A stretch of 64,000 bases of DNA from Agapetus fuscipes (Eukaryota; Arthropoda; Insecta; Trichoptera; Glossosomatidae), in contig OX637332.1 of assembly GCA_951799405.1 (NCBI GenBank), positions 5,027,001 through 5,091,000 on the forward strand, given 5' to 3'. Position 1 is the first letter of the stretch, and every line of letters begins with the position of its first letter. Under the pieces are notes generated by a model. It saw only the letters and a list, made by a program, of their open reading frames with translations. It ran no database searches and was not told the origin of the DNA. The translations under genes were made by a program, and so were the position numbers. This document shows positions 10,171 to 21,913 of the stretch, in pieces.

Positions 10171-10769
10171 CTCTCCAGTAAATTTAATTTTATTCTTCCT
10201 ATAAAAGAGCTTTTGCAGATATGTATGCGTCATATACCTAGGAATCAATGACAGAAAATCTAGGATTTTTAAATGAAATCAATTCTAGAATATACCTACG
10301 TATAATGTCATGGAAACTCAGAAAATTATGTTTTTGAAAAAATCCTAGTTTGCCATTTTTGATTCTATGACTTATACTATAATTTGTGTAGAAGGGGTCG
10401 ATGCGTAGGTCTAATCAGGTTTCTTTAATATATTTTTAAAATTAACCTATAGTTGATATTTTGAGAAAAATTTTCGTAGTATAAAATGTTGCGTAAATTT
10501 CCCATAATCCCATTAATAGAAAATGTATGGAAGATACAATGGCACCCCTAGTGAGTGACCTAGTTTTCATATATTCTACTTGTTTGTGGGATGGTTGAAA
10601 ATTTACATAATATTTTGTACTAGGGGTGCATGATATATTCTTAGTTTATTTATTAATTGAATTAAGAGAATTACCTGTTATGTTGGGTTTTGTTATTGCA
10701 AATTTAATGTGAAATAAAATTGCCATTATCCATTTGTTGTCTCTCTTATTTTATGCGGTTACTTAACTA

Positions 10770-11022
10770 TTCCTTGACTTATAGGTTGGTATGAGGCTGA
10801 CCACCCATACTGTAAAAAATGGTTCACTTTGCTAATGACACCCCTGTTTCAGGGAAGGTCGGCAATAATTGCAGGGCTTATGTTCATTTGAGATTGGGTT
10901 TTTATATTGTAGGTCCACATGCGGCATGTGTGAGTGCGAAATTATGCGTGTCTGCTTGTGGGAATGCATTTAATATGAATCTCAAATGATGCATATCTTT
11001 GCAACTTAGATTTAGATTTTTA
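10770..11022 (+). repeat. rep-A copy, full length
   Basis: Head TTCCTTGACTTATAGGTTGG to tail CTTAGATTTAGATTTTTAG. Carries the perfect CACATGCGGCATGTG palindrome and a GATTTA-type tail. Confidence 0.9.
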
Positions 11023-11980
11023 GATTCCCACATGTGCAAAATAAGCACACCTCATGATTTCACAGAACTCTCCAATAGGAAGGTATCACATATTTTTTTC
11101 ATTGTATAAAATGGTAGAATACATTTTTAAAAATGCATCTGCGTTTTCAAAAAAAAAATATCTTGCTTAGTTTTTAAACTAAAGCTCTTTAAAATTAGCG
11201 TATTCTCGATTTCCAGAAAAAAGGTAATTTTGTTTATTTAGGCAGATATAACGGCGATGCATTTTCAGAGTGTAGGTATCGGCGGGCCCAGTGGCGAGTC
11301 TTGACGTCATTTTGACGTCAAGATTTGCAAAGTCGAACGCGCTGCGTTTTGGCGGGACTAAAATTCTCCGCATTTTATTTTTGAAAATTATCAATGATAT
11401 TTTTATTTTTACTACACAAAAAATATATGGTTGTGATCCTTGAAATGTACTCTACAGAACCATATTATTTTCAACCGTTTTCCCCACCACTGCAACTACC
11501 CTATTCAAGAAACTTAATGTAGTCTTTAAAAAATAAAATGTTTTTTAATAAAATTTATTCATTTAATTAATAAAGAATAAAAAGTATAAAGCATTGCGTA
11601 AGTAGAAAAATAATTGAAAACTAGATCACTCACTTGGGTTGCTGTTGTATTTTCTATGCATTTATATATTTACGCCATGGTGGGGAATGAGGTCCGCATA
11701 GACAATATTGTGTCGTCACCCACCCGGGTAGCTACGGAAAGGCATAATTTTGTTTCGCTAAGGACTGCAGTCCCATACTAGATTGACATTTGCTTGCCGA
11801 GGAAAAATAATCAAAATTCAAAAAAGTTTCAACCTCATTTGCGCAATGCTTAATACAAGGAATACTGATTTGAAAACAGAAAACTGTCCCATTGTTGGAT
11901 GATTCTGCGATGTGCTGGAAATTAATGTATTAAATTAAAGTAATCATTTGTTTTATATATTTTTATTGAAACGCAAGCAG
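11023..11980. other. No gene or repeat recognised
   Basis: AT-rich DNA. The only GC-richer spot, 11270-11350, contains TTGACGTCATTTTGACGTCAA, a local inverted/direct arrangement of TGACGTCA. I see no splice-bounded coding frame. Confidence 0.5.
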
Positions 11981-12385
11981 TTTTTTTTTTTTTTTAATAG
12001 ATTTGTGGAAAGGACTGCAATTCACCAACCTATTTTGCCTGGCCAGGGCTGGAAGTCTCATCACCACGGTAATTCTTACCTACCAAATATCGGTAATATT
12101 TGTATGACGACCTGTCAATCCAAGATGGCTGCTAGTGAACAGCTGATTATTCTTGATACAAATATTACCGATATTTGGTAGGTAAGAATTACCGTGGTGA
12201 TGAGACTTCCAGCCCAGTTGTCTTCATGCGAAAGCAGAAGCTTGTGTGCATGCAATTTCATCTGTTGAACCAGGATCGAAGTTATGGTTAAGTGGGCCAG
12301 ACGCAAATTCGAACCAACGCTATTCTGTTCCAAATACGTTAGTCGAACATGCACCTCTACTCCCTCGGCCATAACACCGACAAAT
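11981..12385 (-). repeat. SINE-L copy interrupted by MITE-1
   Basis: On the minus strand the head TGTTATGGCCGAGGG (A-box-like) and GGTTCGAATTTG (B-box-like) resemble a leucine or serine tRNA. The body contains CTGGTTCAACAGATG, then after the MITE-1 insertion TGGCCAGGCAAAATAGG, and ends in an A tract (T run at 11981-11998). The copy at 49261-49690 lacks MITE-1 and gives the uninterrupted order. Confidence 0.75.
12046..12215. mobile_element. MITE-1: perfect 59-60 bp inverted-repeat hairpin element
   Basis: Arms at 12046-12105 and 12156-12215 are exact reverse complements, starting GGGCTGGAAGTCTCATCACC. They are separated by a 50-bp loop. The direct trinucleotide CAG flanks it (12044-12046 and 12215-12217 if the arm starts at GGCTGG). 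A one-armed relative lies at 54771-54812. It is non-coding. Confidence 0.85.
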
Positions 12386-12580
12386 ATGATTGCTGCCTTG
12401 GTCTATAGGAGCTGGAATTTCCGGACATCTCATCGCTGAACCAGCCCAACAAAGACATGGGTGAAACAACACCGAAAAATATGATTGCTGCCTTGGTCTA
12501 TAGGAGCTGGAATTTCTGAACATCTCATAGCTGAACCAGCCCAACAAAGACATGGGTGAAACGTCCAGAAGCTCCAGCTC
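12383..12580 (+). repeat. rep-F, tandem pair
   Basis: Two imperfect units of about 90 bp each read AAATATGATTGCTGCCTTGG...CAACAAAGACATGGGTGAAAC. The second ends GTCCAGAAGCTCCAGCTCC, which pairs with the upstream AGGAGCTGGAATTTC. They are related to 9955-10170 but with the CTGAAGA block altered to CTGAACC. Confidence 0.6.
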
Positions 12581-13119
12581 CTATGATGAACAGATCCTGA
12601 AAAAACTACTCTTAAAGCCAAAAAGCTACAATGAGCAGGTTTATTTCTAGATTGGTCATTACTTTTTGAACATGGCATCCAAATTTTAAAAGATTATGCA
12701 AAATTTATAAATAAAGCAGATATTTCTAATGCTGAGTATTACATATAATATGAGTCGTATTAATGTAAACGCCGTCAACTCCTTACGCGATGATTTTGAG
12801 AAAAATAAACTTGTGTTTTGAACGCAATTTGGAACCAGTTGGAGATGACAGCGTTTGCGCGAAATCATACTTTTTCAATTAAAATAACGAAGGATAAAGT
12901 GAGGTTTTCATCACATTGCACACAGCAAATGATGTGTTACACTACGCAGAATCAAATTCAATAAATATCTCAAAAATCATAAAATTTGGAGATGATGGCG
13001 TTTGCAGTTATACGACTCATATATGAGCTGTAGAATCGCTTGCAATTTTTAAGATAATTTGAAATTTAAATCAATATTTGTGACATATCATGAGGGGAAT
13101 AAGGCAAGTATTATCCCCG

Positions 13120-13284
13120 TTTCACACGGGAATCATTCTGCCTGGATTGTCTATGGTCTGTCTATGGATTACCAGACAGACCGTTTGAACGCTTTCATAC
13201 ATCCCCATACACGAGTAGATTTTTGACCCAGTAATCCATAGACAAACCATAAACAATCCAGATAGAATGCAATCTCGTGTGAAA
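13120..13284. mobile_element. MITE-6: imperfect foldback element
   Basis: Arms of about 54 bp start TTTCACACG on each side and contain CTGGATTGT(C/T)TATGG and TCTATGGATTAC. They are imperfect reverse complements around a short centre. No clear target duplication is seen. The 12586-13119 stretch before it is featureless. Confidence 0.6.
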
Positions 13285-13631
13285 AGGCTGATAAGATGAA
13301 ACAAAATATAAGACAAAAGAGACAAAAACCCAAAAACAATCCCAACACAATACACAAACTTTCTGTGCTCAAATGAAAAAATAATTTGTTTTTCTTACAT
13401 TGTGAGACCATGTAAAGTATAACCAATTAAAATTTATTTATCAAATACCAAAATAATTTTAGCAAGATGTCCTTAATAACTAATAGCAAAATAATTGTGT
13501 ACCTTTTCTCGAGAAACCTGGTCGCGTGACGACACAATTTTGTCTATGTCAATTCATGTGCGGACCTCATTTAAACTTTTATACTTAACTTGTGTTTGTA
13601 GGTTTAAGAAAATATGTAATTGCATAACATG

Positions 13632-13877
13632 TCTATATAATCTATAATCTAAGTTGCAAGGATATATTCATTTAAAGCTCTCAGATGCATGCCCACAAAC
13701 CAACACGTGTAGTTCGCGCTTACAAATGCTGAATGCGTACTTACAAATAAAATCCAAACCTCAAATGAACATACGCCCCACAACTTTTGCCGACCTTCCC
13801 TGAAACAGGGGTGACATTGGCAAAGTGAACCATTTTTTACAGTATGGGTTGTCAGCCTCATACCTACCTATAAGTCT
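13632..13877 (-). repeat. rep-A copy, full length
   Basis: Tail TATAATCTAAGTTGCAAGG to head CTACCTATAAGTC on the minus strand, in the 18146/38685 subfamily. The 13285-13631 stretch before it shows nothing else. Confidence 0.9.
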
Positions 13878-15625
13878 ACATGCTAAATAAAATGTATGTG
13901 GTCAATGGACTTATGTTTTATTTGATATGCAGAGATTTTTATACCTGCACTAAGCAATGCAAATAATAGACAAATACTTCGCTTAGCAACCCGGCTCTTT
14001 TTTATATTTTCCAAGCACTTCTCTCCAAAGCAACATATGTCATCTTCTTTGAAGGACCCACTAAGATATCACTGACCAAATTTGGACCCAAAACAACAGA
14101 GCTGTAATTTTGATAGCACCCCTAGCAAAAGTATTTACTTTCAATCAGTGCTAGATCCACAGCTGACCCATGTTTTTTTTGTATTGAAAATTCACACTAG
14201 GTGGCGGTTGAGCCATAAATTTGTTGTGTGCAAATATCATCGAATGAATCTATTTTTTTTCTTTGTGATAATCGCTTATTGAGAGCTTAACTGCCTCTAG
14301 GTGTGCTATTAAAATTGTGTCTCAGGTGAATAAATGGACTTTCAGGCAAGCAATAAAGACTTGAAGAGAGATTTTCCTTTTTTGATTTACAAATTTTAGC
14401 CTTTTTCTGTCTTTCCCTGCACTTAGATAGTATCTATCAGTATCATTCATACTTACGAAGGATTTTCACCATACTTGTATATCACATAATATGTGTGATA
14501 ACATAAATTCATTATCCCTTTCAAAATTGTCGGATAACCAAATTTTCCTTCATAATGATGAATGAGGCTGCTAGTACTTAATTATAACTTATACATAGAG
14601 GCAAACACATAGATCAAGATAAAATATATTAGACGCTATCTTCTCATAGTGATGCATGAGCCACGGAATGTAATAGGTATACAATGAAAATAATAAATAT
14701 AATTTTTGTGTTACGGTTCTTATAGACAGTTGCCTGGAACCTGATTAAAACAAGAACTCTCTCACACAATGAAGCACGAGCGATTTAGCACCCCAAATAG
14801 CTCTGATCTTTCATCTATTTCTTTTACTTTCATTGATTATAGATGTGCAAAAGCATTTCGCAAACACTTCATGTACTTAAATATATATTGAATAATAGCT
14901 GATTTTAGTGTAAGCCCAAAATGTTCTTTAATGATAGCTATTTTCGACTACATATAAAGACTTAATTCTCACTTATTTGATTTCTTTAATCCAAATTTTA
15001 ATTCAGAGAAAATTGTGTAAGATGTATGGCAGCTACTGATTTTACCAAGTAATTTAATTTTTTTTTCAGATTAAAATTAAAAGCCTTTTTAGTCTACAAA
15101 TATATACTTAAACATTAACATTGGAAGATCCTTCACACAATGGACCGATCAATTGAAGACAGTAGCAGGCATCTTGTTGGTTGGAAGCACTGCAGGCAGA
15201 TTAAGAAGAGATACGTACATAATGGATCTCCAGATCTAGGGTTCCATAATTCAAAAAGTGACAAATTGGGAAATAAATTTTGCAGTTTCTTGCAGCCATA
15301 CTATTTAGACAAAATAGGGTACCATATACCAATATAGGTACGTACCTCTTATTTTATTGTTAAAACCTCTTTGAGTTATGGCAGTTTATCAACGTGCAGC
15401 ATGTGTGGAATATTTTTAAGTGTATTTATGACTTGTAGCACCATCGATCTGGGGATACATTATGTGTAGTATAATCTGTATATGTCGGTTTTTCTGTAAA
15501 CAAAAGTTAAAAACATATTGAACAAATTAATCATCGAGTACTTGGTTTTAGTTTGACACTATTATCAGACATAACACTTAAAAATAGGGTCACGAAAAAT
15601 CAGTCAAAGTTGACTCATCCATTGA
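13878..15625. other. No gene or repeat recognised
   Basis: AT-rich DNA with short spurious frames only. I looked for splice-bounded conserved coding, tRNA-like heads and local repeat families and found none. Confidence 0.5.
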
Positions 15626-16005
15626 CAAATCGGTTATGGGCAATTCGGCCACACGGCAGTTTGTCCACACAACTTTTCGGTCAAGGACATTTTGGTCACA
15701 TACAATAAAGGTCCACAGACAGCTCCATCACAGAAAATTTGCTTTAAAAAAACCTTTGTTATTACTGTATTTTTAACTATTAGTAGTTTTCTGTGATGAA
15801 TCTTTCTGTAGACCATACCAAAATGCTGACCAAATGCAGACCGACCAAAACGCCATTGTTGTGTGACCGAATAGTCCATGACCAATGTGTTTGTGGACGA
15901 GCTATGTGTGGCCGAGTTGTATGTGACCAAAGTGCAATTGGACCAAAAAGAAGGGTGGATGAACTGTCGTGTGACCGATTTGTCGTGGAAACAAAACAAA
16001 TATAG
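15626..16005. repeat. rep-W: irregular short-motif repeat
   Basis: A run of variations on TCGGTCACACGACAGTTCG and its reverse complement, such as GTCCACACAACTTTTCGGTC, GTGTGACCGAATAG and GTGTGACCGATTTG. The motif appears on the minus strand in the right part and the plus strand in the left part, giving a loose inverted structure about a centre near 15760. A shorter stretch recurs at 60958-61045. Confidence 0.6.
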
Positions 16006-16099
16006 TAGATATCCCATTGTAGACTAATATAGAACTGAAGTAGAGAAGTGTATTGTGGTGTTTTCCGGTCTTGGTTAGTCATCGGGAAGCTTAGACTCT

Positions 16100-16165
16100 G
16101 CACCGCTCATCAAAGCTGGCTGTGATATGATCAAATACAACACATCCCAGCCACTTTGTGAGAGA
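16100..16165 (+). repeat. rep-H fragment
   Basis: Shares GCTCATCAAAGCTGGCTGTG and an ACAACA(C/T)(A/T)TC... block with 17175-17235 and 18890-18935. Its function is unknown. Confidence 0.45.
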
Positions 16166-16245
16166 CAAAGAATCAAGTTTATATATGTCTTCATCTCATT
16201 GTGCAGCGAACAACACTTTTCTGACATTCCCATAAAAGGTGAACT

Positions 16246-16500
16246 AGTCTGTCACATAGTTCATTTGGTAGAACGCTTTCATCAAAAAGCCAAAGAGCTA
16301 GGGTTCGATCCCAACAAAGGGAATCTTTTATTTTCTTTTCTCTTTTCGGTGTTTATTTCAAACTCAGAAATCATAGAAACGGCAAGTTTTAATCAGCCTT
16401 CACAAGAAATGAGAGCCTGCTCTTGCTAAAGCAGAGAAACCAATCATTTGCCACAAGCACCCTTGGAGTGACTACGCCATGAAACGGCACTCTAAAGAAA
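16246..16500 (+). repeat. SINE-B copy, diverged
   Basis: Head ATAGTTCATTTGGTAGAACG, then GGGTTCGATCCCA (B-box-like), TTCGGTGTTTATTTCAAAC and CAGCCTTCACAAGAAATGAG. The 3' part is degraded. Confidence 0.75.
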
Positions 16501-17335
16501 TCATCGACTCATCATCAGAATTCATTTGTTTTGAATGCACAAATCAAACATTATATTGTTTTGTATCTTTGTTCAGGAAGTCATTCTTTTGCTTTTCTAG
16601 CTCTTCTTGTCACTCATATTTTCAATAATATTCAAAATACAAGTACACTAGCATCGCAGAGGTTTTCCTTCACGAAGATAGTTTTTTAGAGAAGAATATG
16701 GTGTGCATCGACAGAATCATTATTTTGAGAATAGCAGTATTCTTATGCTTTAGTCGTAATATTTTTTCTAAAATTCAGACAAAGAGTTAAATAATCAGCA
16801 ATTTTGCGAAATTTATATGATGTCAACTAGCCCGGTTAAAGACAGAACAGAGCATCATAATTTCAATACAATATTATGTGAAGGTACTTTGAAAAGACAC
16901 TTAAGTGCACCGTACTGCGTTTAGCATGACCGCTAACTGTATGGGCTCACAGTGCTGTAAACTAGAAAAAATCCCTGATGTTGGGAATCCATTTGTTTTT
17001 AAGGTGACGTCAATTAAATGTTCGGAGTCTACTCGGACAGTCAGGGTTTGAAGATTGATTGGAATTCTAATGTACTTTGTATCCTGAGGAACATTAAACG
17101 ATCTGTAATGGTTTTTTTTCTTCTCTTCTTGTCCCGTGATGAGCCCATCTTGTGACTAAGCGGGCTGTCAACCCAGCTCGTCAAACATGGCTGTGATATG
17201 ACGGCAAGATAACATTTCACAACCAGTTTAACGATAGGGTAATCAGCGAGCTAAAACAAAAATCAACATCAAATATTAGCAAACAAAATCAATTCAAGAC
17301 TACATACAAAGTTAGCTGTAAAAATAAATGAAAAT
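16501..17335. other. Mostly unrecognised; rep-H fragment at 17150-17235
   Basis: The only structure I see is GCTCGTCAAACATGGCTGTG at about 17178, matching rep-H, followed by AACATTTCACAACCAG. That tail is partly complementary to GGCTGTGATATG, giving a weak local hairpin. Confidence 0.4.
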
Positions 17336-17337
17336 TC

Positions 17338-17534
17338 AAGATTCATATTCAATGCATGCCCACAAGCAGACATGTGTATGTTTTCATTTACACATGCTGC
17401 ACGTGTACTTACAAAACAAAAATCCAAATCTAAAATGAACATAAACCCGGCAACTCGTCTTATTCCCTGGAACAAGGGTGACATTGGCAAAGTGAACCAG
17501 TTTCTACAGTATGAGTGGTCAGCTTCATACAACT
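17338..17534 (-). repeat. rep-A copy, partial
   Basis: The tail is missing. GCATGCCCACAAGCAGACATG, the CACATGCTGCACGTG palindrome variant and GGTGACATTGGCAAAGTGAA are present, ending at GGTCAGCTTCATAC. Confidence 0.8.
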
Positions 17535-17586
17535 GATGTGGAAGATTTCTCAAGAAAGAAAATACTCAGAAAAGATTTCAAAAGCT

Positions 17587-17682
17587 ATATTTAGTTTTCA
17601 TGGGTCCAGTACGCATACAAACATTGCTCATGTGAAATTACCTCTCATGGACATAAGAGAAACAAGCACTAAGGGGACGAGG
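17587..17682 (+). repeat. MITE-2-like right end
   Basis: GGTCCAGTACGCATAC, ATTGCTCATGTGAAATTACC and the terminal AAACAAGCACTAAGGGGACG match the right part of MITE-2-like elements (see 36787 and 63358). Confidence 0.6.
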
Positions 17683-18145
17683 TGTAGACATGTTCAGTAC
17701 AACACAGCGTGATGCAAGACCAGGGTGTTTTAGTGCCTTGACGCATGCTAAGAACACTTCATGTTATATGAACCCTTAAAAGAACCCAAGCATTTACCCC
17801 TTACTTGTTCACCATTAACTTTCTACAGCATTAAAGTTACAGGCATGAGGGAGGACTTGAGTTCAAAGGTAGCTGGAGTTGATTTAATTTAAGATTGTAG
17901 TAGCATTTTATTACAGTTAACAAAGTTTTCATAGAACCTACCCTAAGGGGAACAAGGAAAGTTATAGCTTCCATCAACGTTAGACTGGTAGAGTTGACAC
18001 ACATGATAAAGACAAACAAAAAAATGAGTCTTTAATTGTCCAAAAACATTACATAAAATGCAAAACGACTTTAGAGTTAGCAAAAAACAAAATAATGCAA
18101 GGATATTAGTGAGCTCTGCATTGAAAAACGAATGAAAATAGATAT

Positions 18146-18393
18146 TTATAATCTATAATCTAAATTGCAAGGATATATTCATTCAAAGCTCTCAGATGTA
18201 TGCCCACAAACAAACGCGTGTAGTTCGCGCTTACAAATGCTGATTGTGTACTTACAAATAAAATCCAATCCTCAAATGAACATTAGCACTGCAACTCTTG
18301 CCGACATTCCCTGAAACAGGGGTGACATTGGCAAAGTGAACCATTTTTTAGAGTATGGGTGGTCAGCCTCATACCAAACTATAAGTCAAGGAA
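18146..18393 (-). repeat. rep-A copy, full length
   Basis: Tail TAATCTATAATCTAAATTGC to head CCAAACTATAAGTCAAGGAA. Its right-hand flank (AATACGAGTAATAAAT) is shared with the copy at 61788-62037, so the two belong to one longer duplicated block. Confidence 0.9.
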
Positions 18394-18719
18394 TACGAGT
18401 AATAAATAACATCTAAGTATAATAAAAAAATATATATCTATATTTTAAAACAATATTTAATTTCTAAATAACAAAAATCTCAAGGGACCTAGATGTCTAA
18501 AAGATATCAGGGCAACCATCCCTACTAAATGCGCATTTTCGTTTGATTTTGGGGTTTTTTTTTTTTTTTTGCAGTTTGTAGCTTTATGGTTATAATTTTT
18601 TTAAGCACCACATTTCACAGTTTTTTTACTCACTGATCATAAATTAATTATATTTGAAACAATACTATTATTATGAAATCGCACATAAACAAAGACGCAT
18701 CTTGTTAAACAATCACACA

Positions 18720-18935
18720 TAATAGTTGCGCTTGGCCGAGCTCACCAAAGTGGCTGTGATATGAATCCCAAACAACATTTCACACCCACTTGGGTGAATC
18801 GGACGAGAGCTCATCCAGGGTCCAGCACACGACAGATGAGCCATCCTCCTTCCTCCGCGCCTTCTCCTTGGGACAGGTGATGGTTTATTCATTGCAGCCA
18901 TGCTCATCAAAGCTGGCTGTGATAGGTCATATTTT
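18720..18935 (+). repeat. rep-H, longest copy
   Basis: Contains two GGCTGTGATA blocks, at 18751 and 18916, flanking a GC-richer stretch (18790-18875) with an open frame on each strand. It may be a fragment of a coding element. I do not recognise the product on either strand. Confidence 0.4.
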
Positions 18936-19243
18936 ATCTATGACAACACAGATTTGACGCCAAAACCACAAGAAGATGTCACACGCAGCTCCAGATTTGT
19001 TTTTGTACATCACTTTATTTTATGGTACAAATTTATATTATTATCTTCTTCTGCCCGATTTATAAACACTTTTATTATTATTTCATCTATCAATTCACAT
19101 TTTAAACTAGGTCTTTAGGTGATGCAGTCTTGAATCATGATTGAATTATTAGGAAAAAGGTTAAAGGCAAGTACGAGTATTAAGAAGTTTTCAAAGTGTG
19201 ATTTAAGCCCTATTGATAATTTCTTCTAACATTATTATTGTGT

Positions 19244-19495
19244 TTTCTTGACTTATAGGTTAGTATGATGCTGACCACTCATACTGTAAAAAAAGGTTCA
19301 CTCTGCCAATCTCAACCCTGTTTCAGGGAAGTTTGGTAAGAGTTACAGGACTTATGCTCATTTGAGACTGGGTTTTTATGTTGAAAGTCCAAATACGACA
19401 TCTGTAAGCTTATGAACTTATAAGAGTCTGTTTATGGGAATGCATGTTATATGAGTCTTAAATGTAATATATCTTTGCAACTCAAATTATAGATT
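19244..19495 (+). repeat. rep-A copy, full length, diverged
   Basis: Head TTCTTGACTTATAGGTTAG to tail GCAACTCAAATTATAGATT. The central palindrome has decayed (AAATACGACATCTGT). Confidence 0.85.
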
Positions 19496-19540
19496 ACAAA
19501 GTTTAAGCTGATAATAACATTGAATGTTTTTTTTATTGGC

Positions 19541-19755
19541 AGGTCACGTTGCAAGGCAGGACCATGACAGGTGGTCGAAAAGGATTGTCCAGTGGTGGCC
19601 CAGGATGTCCAAGCGAGGAGCGGGGATACCCCTACCGAGGTGACTGGACGACATCAAGGAACTGCAGGCAGAGGATGGCTGAACACAGCGGCCGATAGAC
19701 AGAGGTGGAGAGGATTGTAGGAAGTCTGTGTGCAGACATGGACTGAAAAAGGCTG
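19541..19755 (+). pseudogene. Non-LTR retrotransposon RT C-terminus, degenerate
   Basis: One frame reads GHVARQDHDRWSKRIVQWWP. The next reads LDDIKELQAEDG after a TGA where a tryptophan codon is expected. A shift of frame then gives WLNTAADRQRWRGL, a stop, and VCVQTWTEKG. The G-H-V-A-R-x-D-x-D-R-W opening and W-T ending match the 3' end of arthropod non-LTR reverse transcriptases. Two stops and one frameshift make it a dead remnant. Confidence 0.75.
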
Positions 19756-21218
19756 AGAGAGGAGGAGAAGAATTTGGGGCTTTGAAGAATTCAGGTTTAA
19801 TATGCAAGGTGGTCAGGTAAGAAGGAAAAGATGAATACTAAAAAGATCACCTTTTTTTTTTATGAATGTTTAAAATGATTTTTAGATTAGTAATGTACAA
19901 TTAAAACATTAAGTTTTTCTTCACAAGTTGATTTATTTCGTCTTGATAATGATGTGATAACATCAAAATCGCTTGAGGAAATAAATCAACTCGCGAGAAA
20001 AACTTTGTGTTTGATTTTTACATTATTAATTTAAAATGAATCTTCACAATGTCACAATACGCAAACATTTCAACTTTTAAAATTATTTTTAGATTAGATT
20101 TGCACTCATACGCAACTAAGCTACACATGCTTGGAGTAACTCTTGAAGATTGTAGCAAGAGCCACATGAAAGACAAGGTAGTGAGAATTCCATATATTCA
20201 AATCACTACCCATGTCTTTCACCAAGCTACGAGCTGATCAAGGTGGTCATCTCTGAAGAAACTCTTCACTTCACTGTATTTCATTTGAATCGCCATCTTC
20301 ATTCTGCCGCTTTCTTCTAAATTTGATGTCTAAAGTCTTGTGTCTTCAACGTCCCTTTGTTTTAACCAGTTTTTATGAAATGAGTTGGCATTATTTAATC
20401 TAATTAAATGAAAAATGAGAATTTATTTTTATAAATGTTTTGTAAATGCCGGATTCAGATGCTTGATATTGTTCTTCAGAGCTTAGACTGTGGTCAATAG
20501 CTTCATTCTTCTTGCTTCTTTTTTCTTACATTTTATCACCACTGCGTGCAACTTCTTCGAAGCTCTGCTCCCTTCTGGGGCTAGTTACAAAGTTGGTGTC
20601 TATTGTAATTAAAAGAATCAAGAAGAATAAAACTATGCACCACAGTCTAAGCTTGGAACAGCAATACCAAGCATTAATTTTATGTTTTTTTGGTTTTTAT
20701 GGTTTGGTCGTTTACACAGTAAAAGTCCATTGTGTATTTGAATGATAATCACTTTTAAATTAACTATTTAAAATTTATCTTCATATTTGGTTGATAAGAT
20801 ACCAACATAGTTAAAAATAATGTGTCTTTTTGAAGAGATTTTGGTACATCTGTTATGAATAGTCGTGTTATACAAAATTTGGCCTTTACTTCAAGCAAAA
20901 ACCATACACCTTTGCCTCATTCCTGATAAATATCATCATAACTTACTTACATCAAGATACGATGATGCAATTCTAAATTCATCTCTTTGCTCTGTTAAAA
21001 TGTGACAAGATAAGGAAATTAAAGAAATGTATTGATGAAAAGTGCCATTATACATCTGCCTTTATCTACTTGAAGGTGAAGGAAGTCTTTGTTGTTGGTT
21101 TTTAAAAAGTATCAAAATGTAAGTAATTGAAGTACCTATATTCTGAACATTCTGATGTTATACTTGATCTGACAAGTCGCAAATACATGTATTACTTATA
21201 TAATTAGTTCTTTGTCTA
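19756..21218. other. Mostly unrecognised
   Basis: A short minus-strand SINE-B tail scrap lies at about 20105-20145 (CGCAACTAAGCTACACATGC). The phrase ACACAGTAAAAGTCCATTGTG near 20716 recurs at 27378, 30135 and 41239. Nothing else is recognised. Confidence 0.45.
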
Positions 21219-21220
21219 AT

Positions 21221-21432
21221 ATGTTAATATGAGAGTGACCCCCCATGCTGTAAAAACGTGCTTCACTTTTGCCAAAGACACCCCGGTTTCAGGGAAATCT
21301 AGAGTTGCAAAGTTTATGTTAACGTGAGGTTTAGTTTATTTTTGCAGCATGTGCAATCACAAACTTATATTTGCCTTCTTGTGGGCATGCATTAAACATG
21401 AACCTATATATCTTTGCAACTTACATTATAGA
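21221..21432 (+). repeat. rep-A copy, head missing
   Basis: Starts near GAGAGTGACCCCCCATGCTG, with CACCCCGGTTTCAGGGAA and tail GCAACTTACATTATAG. The palindrome region is eroded. Confidence 0.8.
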
Positions 21433-21913
21433 CACTCATTGTAAGAGATATGTTTTACAGTGGAATTTGAATTTCAAAAAATAAATTAAGAAACAGAAAT
21501 CATATTTTTTTTCTTCTTGTTAATTGTTTCTATGAGTATAATAAAATAGTCTTCTTACCATTTATCCAGTGAGGCGACTATGACTTAGTTCTTACCGCAA
21601 TTTTGAAGTTGTCAGATTTTTGAAATCAAGGTCCGTAGTTACTTTTTTTTTATCCTTGGATTCTGCCTTTTATTCCACACATTATTTAATTTGTGAGTTC
21701 TTTACATTGCCATCTTATTATTGCTGTTCTTGCTTGCCTGCCAAAATGCATGTTTGCCAAAACCATCGGTCTTCACAGTCCACCTTCAATGAAATTAATT
21801 GTTTCCATGCCTTGAGACCAGAAACTGCAGAAGTTCCATCGCAAACATTTTAGAAACGTCCAGCGTTGATGGAATTAATCATTCACTACTATTCCGCAAG
21901 TATAAAACTTCGA

